Shown: positions 1-11,505, counted from the first letter of the stretch. The stretch is 64,000 nucleotides of DNA from Ectobius pallidus (GCA_964059195.1 CAXKWD010000006.1:16112530-16176529), one strand, 5' to 3'. The notes: generated from the sequence alone by a model not told the origin. Translations and numbers: made by a program.

Positions 1-525
1 AATTATCTTAGCCAAGTTCCCTTTGAAAATAATTTATTCAGCCTGTCAGGGGTGTAGTAACTGTTAACCAGTTAGATTATTATTCATGCTAACTTAACAT
101 TTTTCAGTACTGTAAGTTGTATTTGAAAAATTATTCAAAGAAGTAATTGTAAAGTTTGTGTGACTTCATTTACATATTACTGGCCTGATGTTTAGGAATT
201 ATCTTAGCCAAGTTCCCTTTGAAAATAATTTACTCATGCATTTAGTGCTGTAGTAACTGTTACCCAGTTAGATTATTATTCATGCTAATTTAATATTTTC
301 CACTACTGTAAGCTGTATCAGAAAAATTATTCAAAGGAGTAATTGTGACATTTGTGTGACTTCATTTGTATATTATTGCCCAGATTCTTAGGAATTATCT
401 TAGCCAAGTTCCCTCTGAAAATAAAATTAGTTATGCTCTCAGTGCTGTAGTAACTGTTAGCCAGTTAAACTATTATTCATCCACTTAAAGTTATTCCAGT
501 ACTGGAAACTGTACTTAACAAATTA
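1..525. repeat. Tandem repeat, 196-bp period
   Basis: The motif AATTATCTTAGCCAAGTTCC recurs at positions 1, 197 and 393, an exact 196-bp spacing, with the rest of each unit aligning with scattered changes. About 2.7 units are visible and the array probably continues left of the window. No coding sense is seen. The third unit loses similarity after about position 520. Confidence 0.85.
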
Positions 526-2100
526 GTCTTGAGATGTTAGGAAAATTTAGTCTAGCACATATTGCGTGTAAAATTGATTGCTTCTTAACCCCTTATTCAG
601 GATAGCTTTATATTTATTCTCTGAATTATCTTATATCTATTTGAGTGTTACCCTCCTTTATTTATAGTTACTCTCTAGCCATCTTAGTTAGGATCGAAGG
701 TTATATTCCCTTATGGCATTTATTCATGTGATCTGTACCTTTGGAAATGTGTGCTATATTTTGGGAGTAGCAATCAGTATCATTAACTCTCCCAGATCCT
801 GGATTGCTCTTTAGTGAAGTTGCCCTTAGCTATTCGTTGGGTTAGATCTTATGTAACTGCTCTTAGAGTTATTTGTCAGGATTATTCCAGTAGTTGGGTT
901 ATGATATGTTAATCGTCAGGTATTTGTGTAGGATTTATGATATTGGGTACTTGCCTTTGATCCAATTGGACGCTGTGATATTTAATGGTTGTATATTTAT
1001 TTGTTAATTCTGGTTGAAAATATAGACATATAGAATGTTATTCCAGTATACTCTCTCTCTGCAAGATTGTTTCCCAGCACGCTAGGATTTCCTGCTTCCT
1101 GTTTCTTTCGGATTCTTATATTTATTATTCTAGTGAGCCGACACTTATCTTCCAAGCCCTAAGGGCTGTCTCAGGTCGTAATCCTTAAAAAACCAACCCA
1201 GCCCCGAAAGCCGGCTCAACATAATGCCAATGCGTATGAGAAATGTAGCAATTTCCAATTAGAGGAAGCAATGAGATTGCATAAAACACAAGAGAACGCT
1301 ACACTAAAACCCACCCTATGTGCAAGTAGTTTAATTACAAGTATGATTTGATCAGTATTATTGTCCAAGAAATGTGTAACCGGAACTGGGGATTATCAAG
1401 ATAAGTGGTAATTGGGATGAGGTCCTAGTCTTAATGAGATTTCCTATTGTCTTTCTGATCAAGTGTCCCAGATTGTGTTCCATTCCTTTAACAAGAACAG
1501 CCTCCCTGGTTATTATTACAGTTGCCCAATATGGGTTTCTCTCACTTATTGTTATTCATATGTCTTACATTTTAGATATAAAGAAAGTTATCATGTTAAT
1601 TGAGAGGAATTGAAATGAATTAGAATGTCAGCTTCACACACTCTAGATCCTAAAACAAGTTATCATTTAAATAGGCAATTTGATCAAGAACAAGATGATT
1701 ATAGGCAGTGTCTTTTAACATAAAGAGGCAACACATTGCACTTGATAAACTGAAATAACAATAGAATGCCCACATCTTACAGTAAGTGTATTAGTGGTTA
1801 ATATTAAGTATGTTTCTTAGGATTAAGTGTACAATTTCTCTAATCTCCCAACCAGAGAACATTTTAAAAAGGAATCCTGATGTAATACACTAACCTAATC
1901 TACAATAAGCATAAGCAATCCCGATATAGAATAAAATCAGGTAAACTGATATAACAAATGCCAGTATGTTTTTGTTGAATCAATTATAATTGCAATTATA
2001 ATATGCAGAAAATAAGTTTTTCTAATCAGATTAAAATCGACCAGCGTCAGCAGAACTAAAGATTTGCGATACCTTGACAATCGCGCACTCACATAAAATA
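526..2100. other. Anonymous AT-rich DNA
   Basis: No supported gene. The only recognisable part is about 1935-2015, which shares a sequence containing TCAGGTAAACTGATATAACA with the palindromic element at 10696-11142, so it is probably a relic of the same repeat family. A GC-richer piece at 1136-1220 with small inverted repeats was not identified. Confidence 0.5.
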
Positions 2101-2116
2101 ATAATAAAAAAAAACC

Positions 2117-2212
2117 ATGTCAAATCGACTGGCTCCGGAATTCGATCTGAGGACCTCCAGAATACCAGTCCAAGACGTTACCATTTGGCCAACTCAGTCA
2201 ATTTGACGGTGT
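2117..2212 (-). repeat. tRNA-like SINE head or tRNA pseudogene
   Basis: Read on the minus strand, there is an A-box-like TGGCCAAATGG and a B-box-like AGATCGAATTCC at roughly tRNA spacing. The outer ends pair as GTCAAATTGACTG with CAGTCGATTTGAC, like an extended acceptor stem. The B box departs from consensus and the anticodon arm is not clean, so this is a SINE head or relic rather than a working tRNA gene. Confidence 0.45.
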
Positions 2213-2283
2213 TGTTTGATAAGCATATGTGAAGGAATAGTGTTAACTGTCAAATTATACCAGTAGACAAAAATTTAAAAAAA

Positions 2284-2306
2284 CATCATCATCATCATCA
2301 TCATCC
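2284..2306. repeat. (CAT)n microsatellite
   Basis: Seven to eight uninterrupted CAT/ATC units are seen. Confidence 0.9.
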
Positions 2307-2374
2307 TATCATGTATTAGGCCTAGGGGCCCGTTACGGTCTCAATCCAAAACAATGTGACCTGTAATTAGTTGT

Positions 2375-2790
2375 TACTCTGGTACCGGTCAACCGATTAG
2401 GTCCAAAATCAATAGGCTTCTTGCCATAGATGTTGTAAATGCTTATAGGCTGCAAAGTTTCATGAAAATCCGATAAAGCATATTTGAGTTATGGGGCCAT
2501 TTGTTATATAATACCATAAAAATGCACTAAATTGGGCATTATTCCGGTACAGTCCAACCGATTTGATCCAATATCAACAGACGTCTTTCCATGGACATTA
2601 TAAATGTGTATACCAAGTTTCATGAAAATCCGATAAAGCGTATTTGAGTTATGGCACGTACAGACACACGGACGGACAGACAGACAGACGGACGGACGGA
2701 CGGACGGACAGACAGACGGACAAATATTTTCCCGTCCCCCACACACAATCTCATAAAGTACCATACTGGCACTTAATAAAAGACCTATCG
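2375..2790 (+). repeat. Interspersed repeat module, tandem 1.5 copies
   Basis: Two successive copies of a module start at about 2375 and 2538. Each runs from a GGTCAACCGATT-like box through CAAAGTTTCATGAAAATCCG to a TATTTGAGTTATGG box. The second copy continues into a GACG/GACA simple-sequence tract (2654-2722) and a segment ending CATACTGGCACTTAATAA. Further copies lie at 11225-11505 (same strand) and 45575-45745 (opposite strand). It is a family of arthropod-type interspersed repeats; no coding domain is visible. The frame opposite the simple repeat gives a spurious Ser-Val-rich open frame. Confidence 0.75.
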
Positions 2791-2799
2791 CAGAGCGCA

Positions 2800-4110
2800 C
2801 ATTTTCAGTAGGCCTAAAATGAATATTCCTCGTAGCTTCATAGCTTAGATGATCCATCAGTATGCAAGTTTTATTTCTTCATCAGCGGATCTGAATCTCT
2901 CTGTTTGATGTTTTCATTCCAATCAGCTTCTAGAAGCCTAATTCACATTTACTGACATCTTGGAGGTAGCCGGGTAGTCACTGCTTAGTGCGAACTAAAC
3001 TCTCTTCAATACCTACTAACTTAAATAGGAACTTTCTACCTCCCCAAAATTTTTATCATGTTTTGTATGATTACTAAAAATCCAAATCTCGCTCCCCAAC
3101 AATATTTTAAAATCTGTTACTTCATGAAAGGCCTTAGATCATAACATTACTAAATGCTTGGTTCGAGTAGAGAAAATCTTGTAAATGCTTGAATCCAAGG
3201 TTTGAAAATAACTAAGTTCAACGTTAGGGTTGGGAAAAACGTGTGAATTCTTCGAGACAGGGTCACTCAATACAATGGCCGATCTGTACACTCGTAGAGA
3301 TATCTGTGGGGCGGAGCTCTTGAATAAACGCGTATGCATGTGTTTGTTTAAGCCACATGACCCCATGAGGAAACAATAGGTTTATTCGCAAAGTAAATCT
3401 GTGACCGCTTGAGAATTTGTTGCATTGCGCATGTCCAGTCTATAACTTATCCGTGATTTGCACTTTGCGAACGGTTAAAAAAATTGGGAATCGATAGTTT
3501 CTGCATTTAATCGTTAGGCTATAATATGCAAATAGAATATGCATTTCCCTTTAACATGTTACACATGCAACATACATCGCCAATAAACTATATTTTGTGA
3601 AATTTTTAATTATCTTCCATTATTCTTACATATAAGTAGCCTTTGCTTATAAATCAGGCGCAAGGTTATTGGAGGGAGGAGCCAGACGCGTGAAAATAGG
3701 TTACTGCGCATGTCTCCGATAACAAATTTCATGGTAGGGCCTGCAAACTCTTCTTGTAGTACATAAATTGTCCGGGAGAATACATGGAACAGAAGACTGA
3801 AAATCAGAATCACGAATTCTCGCTTTGCGAACGCGTGTGAAGAAAGAGCGCATGCGCGAACGATGTGTTCCTTGTTTCTGATTGCTTTGCGAACAAACCT
3901 CATTTTGTTTTTCTTTTATCGCGCTGATTCTTGTCACGTGGTCTAACGTCACATCTTGGAGGGAAATTGGACTACATTAGGTTTTCGCATGTGTCTGTGG
4001 AATGCTAATATTGCATTCTAACGCTCCCTTGCGATAGTCTCTTAAGTTTACAACGGAATATAAACCCACGAGCTTCTTTCTCTCTCTGTTATACAAGCTT
4101 TTAGTCCGAG
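2800..4110. other. Non-coding stretch with NRF1-like palindrome
   Basis: No supported gene. TTTGCGAAC occurs three times (about 3466, 3826, 3885), and GCGCATGTC twice (about 3426, 3706). A GCGCATGCGC palindrome at 3848-3857 and CACGTG near 3936 make the 3820-3960 part look promoter-like, but no exon with splice signals could be tied to it. Confidence 0.35.
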
Positions 4111-4127
4111 TCTTGTAGCTCCACCAT

Positions 4128-5559
4128 TAGTGATGGGTAACTTGTGAGCGAGTCGTTCAAAATGAACGCTTCACTCGTTTGAAGTGTGAATGAGTTACTC
4201 ATTTTTAGTGAACTAGTAGTTCAAACAGTTCAAACGGTTCATGAGGTTATCCAACTCATCCGTGCCAAGTGTCTTTCGTTTATTTTCTATTTCACTCATT
4301 CATACACTTCAACACTTCAAAGAGGTTAAATCCAACTCAGTGAATGCTTTACTCATTCCGTTCTCGTTTGTTTGTCACTCTACTTCACTTTCAAATTCTT
4401 TACTTTGTGTTACCGTGGAGCTTTCAGGCAATACCAATAGCTGAAAAACACATATAATTTTTGAAGTGAAGCTTCTTTAGCAGCGGTAGGAGTAAATCGA
4501 GAGCTTGTGTAACGCTAAAAAATCGTCACGAAATTAATGTAACGCTCAAAATCGTCACGAAATTAGTGAGGTGTGACGGAACGGACTGCTCAGAAAACAT
4601 TCAACTCAATGATTAGGCTTATCCGAAGTTTAAAAAATTAAAAAATCCAAAATTAAAAAATCGAAAATCCAAAATAAAAACATTATAAAACATCCAAAAG
4701 AAAAGATCCAAACGTCAAAAATTCCAAAATATAAAATATAAAAAATCCAAAATTAAAAAATCTAAATATCCAAAATTTAAAACATAAAAATTGAAGATTA
4801 AAAAAATTTAAAATTAAAAATCCAAAATTAAAAATCCAAAATTAAAAATCTAGAATTCAATAATAAAAAACGTCCAAAATTCCAAAATTTTAAATATATA
4901 AAATCCAATATTAAAAAGTCCAACAAACCAAAATTTAAAAAATCCAATAATCCAAAAATTAATATTTTGTCGCGTAGCGTTCCACGCACACTTTTAACTT
5001 GATAACCAAGTCAGTATGTACGTGTTTCTATCAATAATAAAACGAAAATTAAAATTAATTAATTGCCTATTAAGATATCCTGCAAATTAAATTATTTTTT
5101 TGCAGTAACGTATTATTAAAAAATATATATATAACTATTTTTTTAAACCATAAGAAATTTTAGATTCACGAAGTTGGAAACAGCGATGTTCCCTTTTTAC
5201 ATACCAAATAAGTCAAGTGTTTTATGTCAAGTCACGTATCTTTATGTCCCCCTCCGGTCTGAAAACAACCGTGCTTGCAAATCGCGTTGGATACCCCAAG
5301 TATTTCTCCCCAGGTAAATGTGTGTGAAAGAGAGAGCGTGAGCTTTGTGAACGATGTTATGAGAAAGAACACTTCAAAGAGCACTTCATTTTTGAAGTGT
5401 TCATACAGAAGAGTGGCAAAGAAAAAATAGCTTATGGGTAAGGCCGGCCAGGAGGGAAAATTTACTTCACGAACGAACTACTTCATTTGAAGCGTTCACA
5501 GAGAAGAGTGAGAGATAGTGAAGTAGTTCACATAAATGAACTGGTTCGATCCATCACTA
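4128..5559. mobile_element. Non-autonomous hAT-type transposon (1432 bp)
   Basis: The ends are inverted: left TAGTGATGGGTAAC and right, reversed, TAGTGATGGATCGAACC. They are flanked by a perfect 8-bp duplication TCCACCAT at 4120-4127 and 5560-5567, the length expected for hAT transposition. Both subterminal regions (4150-4440 and 5340-5545) are crowded with short GTTCA/TGAAC and CACTTCA words, typical of transposase-binding subterminal repeats. The interior has no transposase frame; it is largely the degenerate A-rich tract at 4624-4975. The exact target duplication suggests a fairly recent insertion mobilised in trans. Confidence 0.88.
4624..4975. repeat. Degenerate AAAATCCAAAATT repeat tract
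   Basis: About 350 bp inside the hAT element is built from variable AAAATCC and AAAATTAAAAA words without a fixed period, as in a diverged short tandem repeat. Confidence 0.7.
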
Positions 5560-5903
5560 TCCACCATTCGCTCTCCACAACATACCTATAGATTATTCCA
5601 CAACCTTTTGAGTAGAGACGTTTACTGCATGTTTTGACCTCGGATGATAAAATCTCCAAATGCGTTGTCTGGGTAGATAGCATCTTGCGAGTGTTTGTGT
5701 AGATAAATAAGTGTGACTAAAAAAATACTAAATATATAGTTCAGGTAGAGAAGGGACTAACTACATGTGCGTAAAAGGGGCTAGAGAAACACAAAAAGAA
5801 CGTAACAAGGGTAAAGCATGACGTCATCGACCATGTGACTTAAATAAAAGGTTTACACAGAAAGAAGCACATTGTTAAAAGGGCTGCCTTTACCGTCTAA
5901 AAC

Positions 5904-6225
5904 AAAATGGCTACCTTAAAATATATGGAGGTGTCAAAGGGCGTAACTAAAGACTCAAACACGTGTCTGATATTTTAAAAAACGCCAATCTGTACCACCT
6001 TAACCGCGTAAATAAACAAAATTGCTACCTTAAAACACATTCTGAACCTAAGGGAGTAAATAAGCACATAGACACGTGTTATTTCAAACTTCGCGCTGGA
6101 TGTGATGTAACACCAGAATACAAAACATCTGCCTCAAACCACGTGCTATGCCAAAGGGCCTAAATAAACGCAGAGACACGTGTATGACTTTTTAGTTTCA
6201 CTCCTGATGTGATGTCACAACCATG
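5904..6225. repeat. Three degenerate tandem units, about 104-114 bp
   Basis: Units starting at 5904, 6018 and 6122 share a CTACCTTAAAA-like start, an AAGGGxGTAAATAA centre and an ACACGTGT palindrome (5959-5966, 6072-6079, 6176-6183). Units 2 and 3 also share a GATGTGATGTxACA end. No coding content is evident. Confidence 0.65.
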
Positions 6226-6799
6226 TGGCCGGAACCGGAACCCTACCCTACCTCTTACCCCTCCCCGATGTGACATGTCGGTTATGCAGCTCTAGACATC
6301 CCACCTGACTACTTCGCCTACATTTCTGAAAATGAAGACATCTGGGTTCAGGGCAACACTCGTCAAAACGCTTAATTAGTTCTCAGTAACACTGCAATCA
6401 CATTCAACTCTCTCAAGGTGTTCAAACAGTAATTTATTGTATAAACAGATTATCTGTGGAGGGATACTGTAACTTGTTAGATTATTTTCGTATGAGATTT
6501 CAATACTTGTACAACTAATATAAATTACTTGTAAATTTCACCTGAGTGCTGTACTGAGGAGATATTGACATACAACAACATATTATTTCGCTACTTAGAG
6601 GTGGAAAATGCACATCATGTGTACCTAAACATGCATGTGGAGTTAGTACACTCTTGCACTCATTTATTTCTTAGGACTAAATTCATTGTTTATTTTTATT
6701 TCCCATTTAGAAAAGATACTAGAAACATATACGAAACAACTGAAATTAAACAAATTAATGCTTGTTTAAATAGACAAATTTTAAATAACATAATTTCAG

Positions 6800-7145
6800 T
6801 TAAAATCAATCTGAATAGATCTAATACGTCGATTGTACTACATGGATGTGAGGCATGGCCGCTTACTGATCGAGAAAAACATAATCTGAGAGCGTTCGAA
6901 AACATGTTGCACGCATGAGGGAGGAAAGACATATCTCAATTGTAGTGACTGGGAGACCCGATGGGAAAAGACCACTCGGAAAACCTAGACGTAGTTGGGA
7001 GGACAATCTTAGAATGAATTTTAGGGAAGTAGGATTTGATAGGGTTGATTGGATGGAGTTAGCACAGAATAGGGTTGAATGGCGGACTTAGGTAATCGCG
7101 GCAATGAACCTTCGGGTTCCATAAAATAGATAATATTCCTTTAGC
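6800..7145 (+). pseudogene. LINE reverse-transcriptase C-terminus and 3' end, 5'-truncated
   Basis: One frame gives LHGCEAWPLTDREK and, after a +1 break near 6915, a second frame gives RPDGKRPLGKPRRSWEDN and VDWMELAQNRVEWRT. This is the familiar C-terminal tail of arthropod non-LTR retrotransposon polyproteins (CEAW box, then the GKRPxGRPRxxWEDN motif). A stop at 7088-7090 is followed by a short 3' end with TTCGGGTTCCATAAAATAG. The rest of the polyprotein is absent, as usual for target-primed copies. A second copy of only the 3' end lies on the minus strand at 46495-46607. Confidence 0.75.
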
Positions 7146-7173
7146 TTACTGAGGAATAGTCTATTGCCATTGA

Positions 7174-7373
<200 letters not shown>

Positions 7374-7619
7374 AGAGAGCGCCTGAAAGCTTCGTGACCG
7401 TTAAAATTCGAACATGTTATTGGCAGTGCGCATGCGTGGAGTGCTCAAGTCCGCAGTGAAAATATTGTCCACGGCTCTAAGCGCTTTAGTTAACCAAGTG
7501 AATACTAGCGTGATACCATCAATGTTTTCAACTCAGCACGTTTCGCTTGCATTCGAATTCCCGCCGCCTCTGTCTCTGACGTGATCCATGCTTTCAGTTT
7601 GCGGGCGAGCTCTAAACCG

Positions 7620-7757
7620 GAGTAATGCCCAATTTAGTACCTATTTTATGGTAATGTATTAGAAATAATTTATCAAATGAAAATCAGTTCTCATGTCAAC
7701 ATATTGTTTTTCAGTGTCAATTTAGCCTACGGGTTAGGAAGTTGCAATACAGTTAGC
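7620..7757 (-). repeat. Interspersed module relic interrupted by the hAT insertion
   Basis: The reverse complement of this stretch (TGTATTGCAACTTCC, then a CATGAGAACTG word, then TAAATTGGGCATTAC) aligns with 11170-11305. The hAT element at 7758-10472 begins immediately after its GCAATACAGTTAGC word. Confidence 0.6.
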
Positions 7758-7848
7758 CAGTGCTTTTTTTGTAAGAAAAAAGGTGGCGATACTCACAGAA
7801 ACTTTATAAACTGAATCTCACAGGAGCTCCCGCATTTTCTTCATATCT

Positions 7849-8600
7849 TCAGATGTACCTTCTTCTTGTCTTGATCGTTTTTGCTGTTTGCATCCAAAGC
7901 AGAAGCCGTTCCTGCAGCAACCACAGATCAACGTATCTATCTGGTTTGAAACTGGTAAGGGGAGGTCTAACTATTTTTATAAACATGAGTGCAGATGTTG
8001 TTTGTAGGAATAAAGATGATCTGGATGGTGTCAGTAATTGGTTCATCTGCGAAAACCCTTTTCGCATTCAATGGAAGATAATGCAATGGTGCTCAATGTG
8101 TTTGAGAGAGGAAGCAGTCTTTCCGGTAGTTTATCTTCAAGATACTCACGAAAACCAAGAACCTCTTTCATTGACTCGAAGCATTTGTGCCAACTTACTA
8201 ATGCTTGCTTCTCCAAAGGTGACTTTTTTTCAGTCTTTCCTGGCCAGTAATGAGAGTCTAAAACTTGAGCACAATGAGGCAAATTAGCATCCGACACCTC
8301 TAAGAGTCTTCTTTCTACGAATTCCTTTACGCCCTCATAAAAGTTGCTTGGGTTCACTGAACAGCTGTGCTTCTTGTTTGCTTCACTGTGAAATTCAATC
8401 TCTTTGTACTGTATCATTAACATATAATTCCAAACGATGATTGGCACACAACAACGTTCGGGAATCTGTCCTTTAGTAATTTTCTAACACCACCACGTGC
8501 ACCAAACATAACTGCTGCTCCTTTAAGTAGTCTTCTGACATTCCAAGGCTTTCAAGTCTACTCATTAACGAACAGAAGATTCCTTTGGCAGTTACATCAC
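7849..8600 (-). pseudogene. hAT transposase, C-terminal part (ZBED5/KIAA1586-like type)
   Basis: Minus-strand frames show, in order, GARGGVRKLLKDRFPN (about 8500-8550), VKEFVERRLLEV (near 8310), and the C-terminal dimerisation block LSTIALSSIECEKGF (near 8055). The last continues in another frame as MNQLLTPSRSSLFLQTTSAL and IVRPPLTSFKPDRYV. At least two frameshifts (near 8445 and 8050) break it. The order and the ECEKGF block match hAT transposases of the group that gave rise to vertebrate ZBED5 and KIAA1586-like genes; that family placement is from memory of the motifs. It cannot encode a working transposase. Confidence 0.75.
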
Positions 8601-8603
8601 TAA

Positions 8604-10090
8604 TGGCGAGTTCCACCGACCTTCGTTACGGCTAAAACGCGTCGTTTTCTCCTGCTTGTACCATGTTTAGGTTCCACCGAGCCTGATTAGTCCATCACGC
8701 CCGTTAATACTTGCGTTAACATAAAGACAGAAATTCCTTGCGTTAAATCTCGCGTTTGCTTGGAAACAAGATGGCCGAATGTGGTTGCATGCTACAATAT
8801 GCAATATTATCCACATTAAACAATAAACCCAGTACATTAATGCATTAATTATAGTTTCTGAAGAATAAGATGAATACAAGGGAGTGATTCATTTATTTTC
8901 TTTGCTAGGGTAGAGCAGTCCGGTAGCCTAGCAGAATGTGACCCTCAGCATGAACACAAAAGCAGGATCTGGGGTTTTCTCACATTCCACAAGACAAACT
9001 AGTCACTCAGACGAGAGGATCAGTTTACACTGTAACATTGAAGCAGGCGAGTGGTTACAAAATAAAATGTTTTTCGCAGTTGCACGACATACAACAGTAT
9101 TCCGAAGTATTTCGCTCATAGTTACGCCTAGGCTACATGCCATCGAAAGTGCCGCTGTGTATTTGTCATTTTCTAGCTTGTATTATTACTAGTAGGTTTA
9201 CGAAATGTGAAATTGATTAATATATCTCTATTGGATTTTGGATTACTTCTCAATAAATTAAGAGTGCACGGTGTTTATTGTTATTGAAGAAAAATTAGGC
9301 CTAAGTCAAATCGTTTTTTGTGTGTGTTATTCCCGTGTTTATCCAGGAAAATGCCATTTTCTATCTCCTATGACTACAAAATTAAGGTAAGAGCTAAGCT
9401 GTGCACTTATCACATTGTAATAGTTTGCAATAATTTTATGATATGGTATAATAAATTGTAATAATATTACACCAGCAGTAGGCGTATAGCCTAGGCCCAA
9501 TTCACATTTTATGTTTGATACATTTTTGATACCAATAGCATCGAAAGAATTACAGGTTAGCTTAACAAAATTATGATAAAGTTATGATAGGTTAATAGTG
9601 CGAGTGCAACATCATAAATTGTATAATATACTGCATTAATAAAATAAATAACAATAATTGCGTTCTACTACTAATGTTTATTTTCTACTGTACTGTGAAC
9701 CATAGCAGCCAACGTTGCCAATGGAAAAATGACTTTGAATGGCGAAGGAATCGGGCATGGAAACAATATAACATTCAATTTTTGCATCTCGATATATAAA
9801 AAAACAATACTCACTCAACATATTTATAATTTTGAATGATGTAATATGAAAATTACTAGTCGTGTGTTCTCAGGTTTAACATTGTATGTTGGCAGTAGCG
9901 ACAGTGAATGTATGAGAAGCTTGTGTATTAAGATTGCCTGCCTTCTAACGCGCGTTTGGAAACGGGTGTTTATTTTAACGACAAAAGTGTTGGTGGAACA
10001 GTGTCCACTTAACGCAGACGTTATACAGTAATAGCGCGTTACTAAAGTCTTCGTTTGGGTATATTTAAAGACTGTCGGTGGAACCGGCCA
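8604..10090. mobile_element. PIF/Harbinger-type element, non-autonomous (1487 bp)
   Basis: The termini are TGGCGAGTTCCACCGAC on the left and, reversed, TGGCCGGTTCCACCGAC on the right (15 of 17 identical). They are flanked by TAA at 8601-8603 and 10091-10093. A TAA/TTA duplication with a GTTCCACC-type terminus is diagnostic of PIF/Harbinger. The subterminal regions also share GCGTTAA and TTGGAAAC words in inverted order. No HARBI1-like or Myb-like frame could be recognised; an ATG at 9351 followed after 12 codons by GTAAGA is exon-like but unsupported. It interrupts the hAT transposase, whose reading continues on both sides. Confidence 0.85.
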
Positions 10091-10093
10091 TAA

Positions 10094-10300
10094 GTTCGAT
10101 TAAATCAAGGAAATGATTCACCGGAGCAGACATTTCAGTTAGTACCAAACGAACATAAACTATTAAAGCACTTTTGGTAGTACAAGTGGTTGATTCGTCA
10201 ACAATTATGGAAATTTTGGTTTTATAGTTTTGTTTTTTGGGAAAACCAACCCCCAACTCTCTTGCAGTCCGCTAGCCACGGCAATTCACTGAAACTGTCA
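10094..10300 (-). pseudogene. hAT transposase, central part
   Basis: The minus strand encodes KISIIVDESTTCTTKSAL followed by IVYVRLVLTEMSAPVNHFLD, the first catalytic-Asp region of hAT transposases (the SxxxDEST block, then a PxxFLDLxEL segment). It stops at the TAA duplication of the inserted Harbinger element, and the remainder resumes at 8600. Upstream, a different frame gives FSELPWLADC, suggesting another frameshift near 10260. It belongs to the same pseudogene as 7849-8600. Confidence 0.75.
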
Positions 10301-10695
10301 TGTGCTCTTATATATTATGTGTACAAGCAAACAATCAAGCGTGATTTTAAGCAATTGGTCATCACTTATAGGAATTGTGATAGGAATATTCTTCCAAATA
10401 ATAGCAATTTTTACGTTTATTAGTTTTTTAAAAAAAGGTGCCGGAACTGCGTACCGTTACAAAAAAGTACTGTATTTAGTATGGCATATTCCTTCACCTA
10501 TGATTATCAAACCAGTCAGATGTTTGTTTATTTCGTTGATCAAATTGAAATGAGTACATTAATACTGTCATATACAAAAGGTATAATACTCTGAAATAAT
10601 TACGCCTATGTACATTAAGTGATGTTCTTTCCATTTTGTGCAATGTTGACATATTTTAACAATTTCTTATATCATTGTATACGAATTGATTTATG

Positions 10696-11142
10696 CTTAA
10701 CGAATCGATCTGGAGGTTAACTCGGAGATAAATTACAGAAATAATTTATGTTCTGTATATCATAATTGCAATTACCATTGATTAAACAAAAGCATTCTGG
10801 CACTTTGTTATATCAGTTTACCTGATTTTTTTATTATACAGTATATATCTTATACTTCCTATATAGCATTGTCTGTAATCAATATTCTGTATTGTTTTAT
10901 GTTACTATTGCGTTATTCTGTTACAATAGTCATTTTTACTACATGATTTTATGTCTCCCTTGCAATGAGTACTGCTTCTTGGGGCTGTATCTAATTTGAA
11001 ATAAAAATATATGAAACAGAATCCCGTAAACTGATGTAACAAAGTGCTTTTATGTAATCATTGATAATTCCAACTATGATAAGCAGAAAAAAGTTGTATT
11101 TGTAATCGATTCCCGAGCTATGCTCCTGATCGATTCATTAAG
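10696..11142. mobile_element. Palindromic MITE-like element (447 bp)
   Basis: The outer ends are CTTAACGAATCGATC and, reversed, CTTAATGAATCGATC. The arms remain similar for about 150 bp (shared boxes TTGATTA, AGCATT/AGCACTTTGTTA and ATCAGTTTAC), with a non-homologous centre at about 10845-10985. No clear target duplication is seen. A single arm-like relic is at 1935-2015. Confidence 0.65.
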
Positions 11143-11169
11143 AGAGCTTACTGAAGAATAAAGGTCATA

Positions 11170-11505
11170 ACTAACTGTATTGCAACTTCCAAAGCCATAT
11201 ATGAGCACTGTAAAAATATGTTTTCATGAGAACTGGTTTGCATTTATTAAATTCTGTATAATATATTACCACCATATACGCGATTAATTGGGCATTACTC
11301 TGGTACAGGTCAACCGATTTGGTCTAATATCAATGGCTTCTTTCCATGGACGTTAAAATTACGTATACTAAGTTTCATGAAGTTCCTACAAATTCTATAA
11401 AGCGTATACGCGTTATCGCGCGTAGAGACACAGGGGCAAACGGACAGACATTTTTCCTCCACCATACAATCTTAGAAAATACCAATCTTGCACTTAATAA
11501 TGTGT
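11170..11505 (+). repeat. Interspersed repeat module copy
   Basis: It contains, in order, TGTATTGCAACTTCC, CATGAGAACTGG, TTGGGCATTACTC, GGTCAACCGATTTGG, CTTTCCATGGACGTT, a TTTCATGA box and a CGGACAGACATT tract. This order matches 2523-2790 and the reversed copy at 45575-45745. Confidence 0.75.

Larger units (their letters stand above)
7758..10472 (-). mobile_element. Decayed hAT transposon with nested Harbinger element
   Basis: The left end reads CAGTGCTTTTTTTGTAAG and the right end, reversed, CAGTACTTTTTTGTAACG: hAT-type inverted termini. The 8-bp flanks (CAGTTAGC and TATTTAGT) agree at only five of eight bases, so the duplication is eroded or the ends are slightly off. Between them lie transposase fragments on the minus strand, split by a 1487-bp Harbinger element at 8604-10090. 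Without that insert about 1.2 kb remains, so the copy is internally deleted. Confidence 0.7.

Noticed and set aside
2504..2857. 117-codon minus-strand frame rich in PSVCPSVRPSV
   Set aside because: It is the translation of the GACG/GACA simple repeat in an interspersed module, not a protein.
3610..3952. Two overlapping minus-strand frames of 83-97 codons
   Set aside because: No family motif, different frames of the same DNA, and no splice or promoter context.
7853..8287. 144-codon plus-strand frame
   Set aside because: It is antisense to the hAT transposase C-terminus, which carries the recognisable motifs.
9351..9390. ATG followed after 12 codons by GTAAGA inside the Harbinger element
   Set aside because: It looks like a short first exon, but no acceptor, Myb domain or HARBI1 exon could be linked to it.
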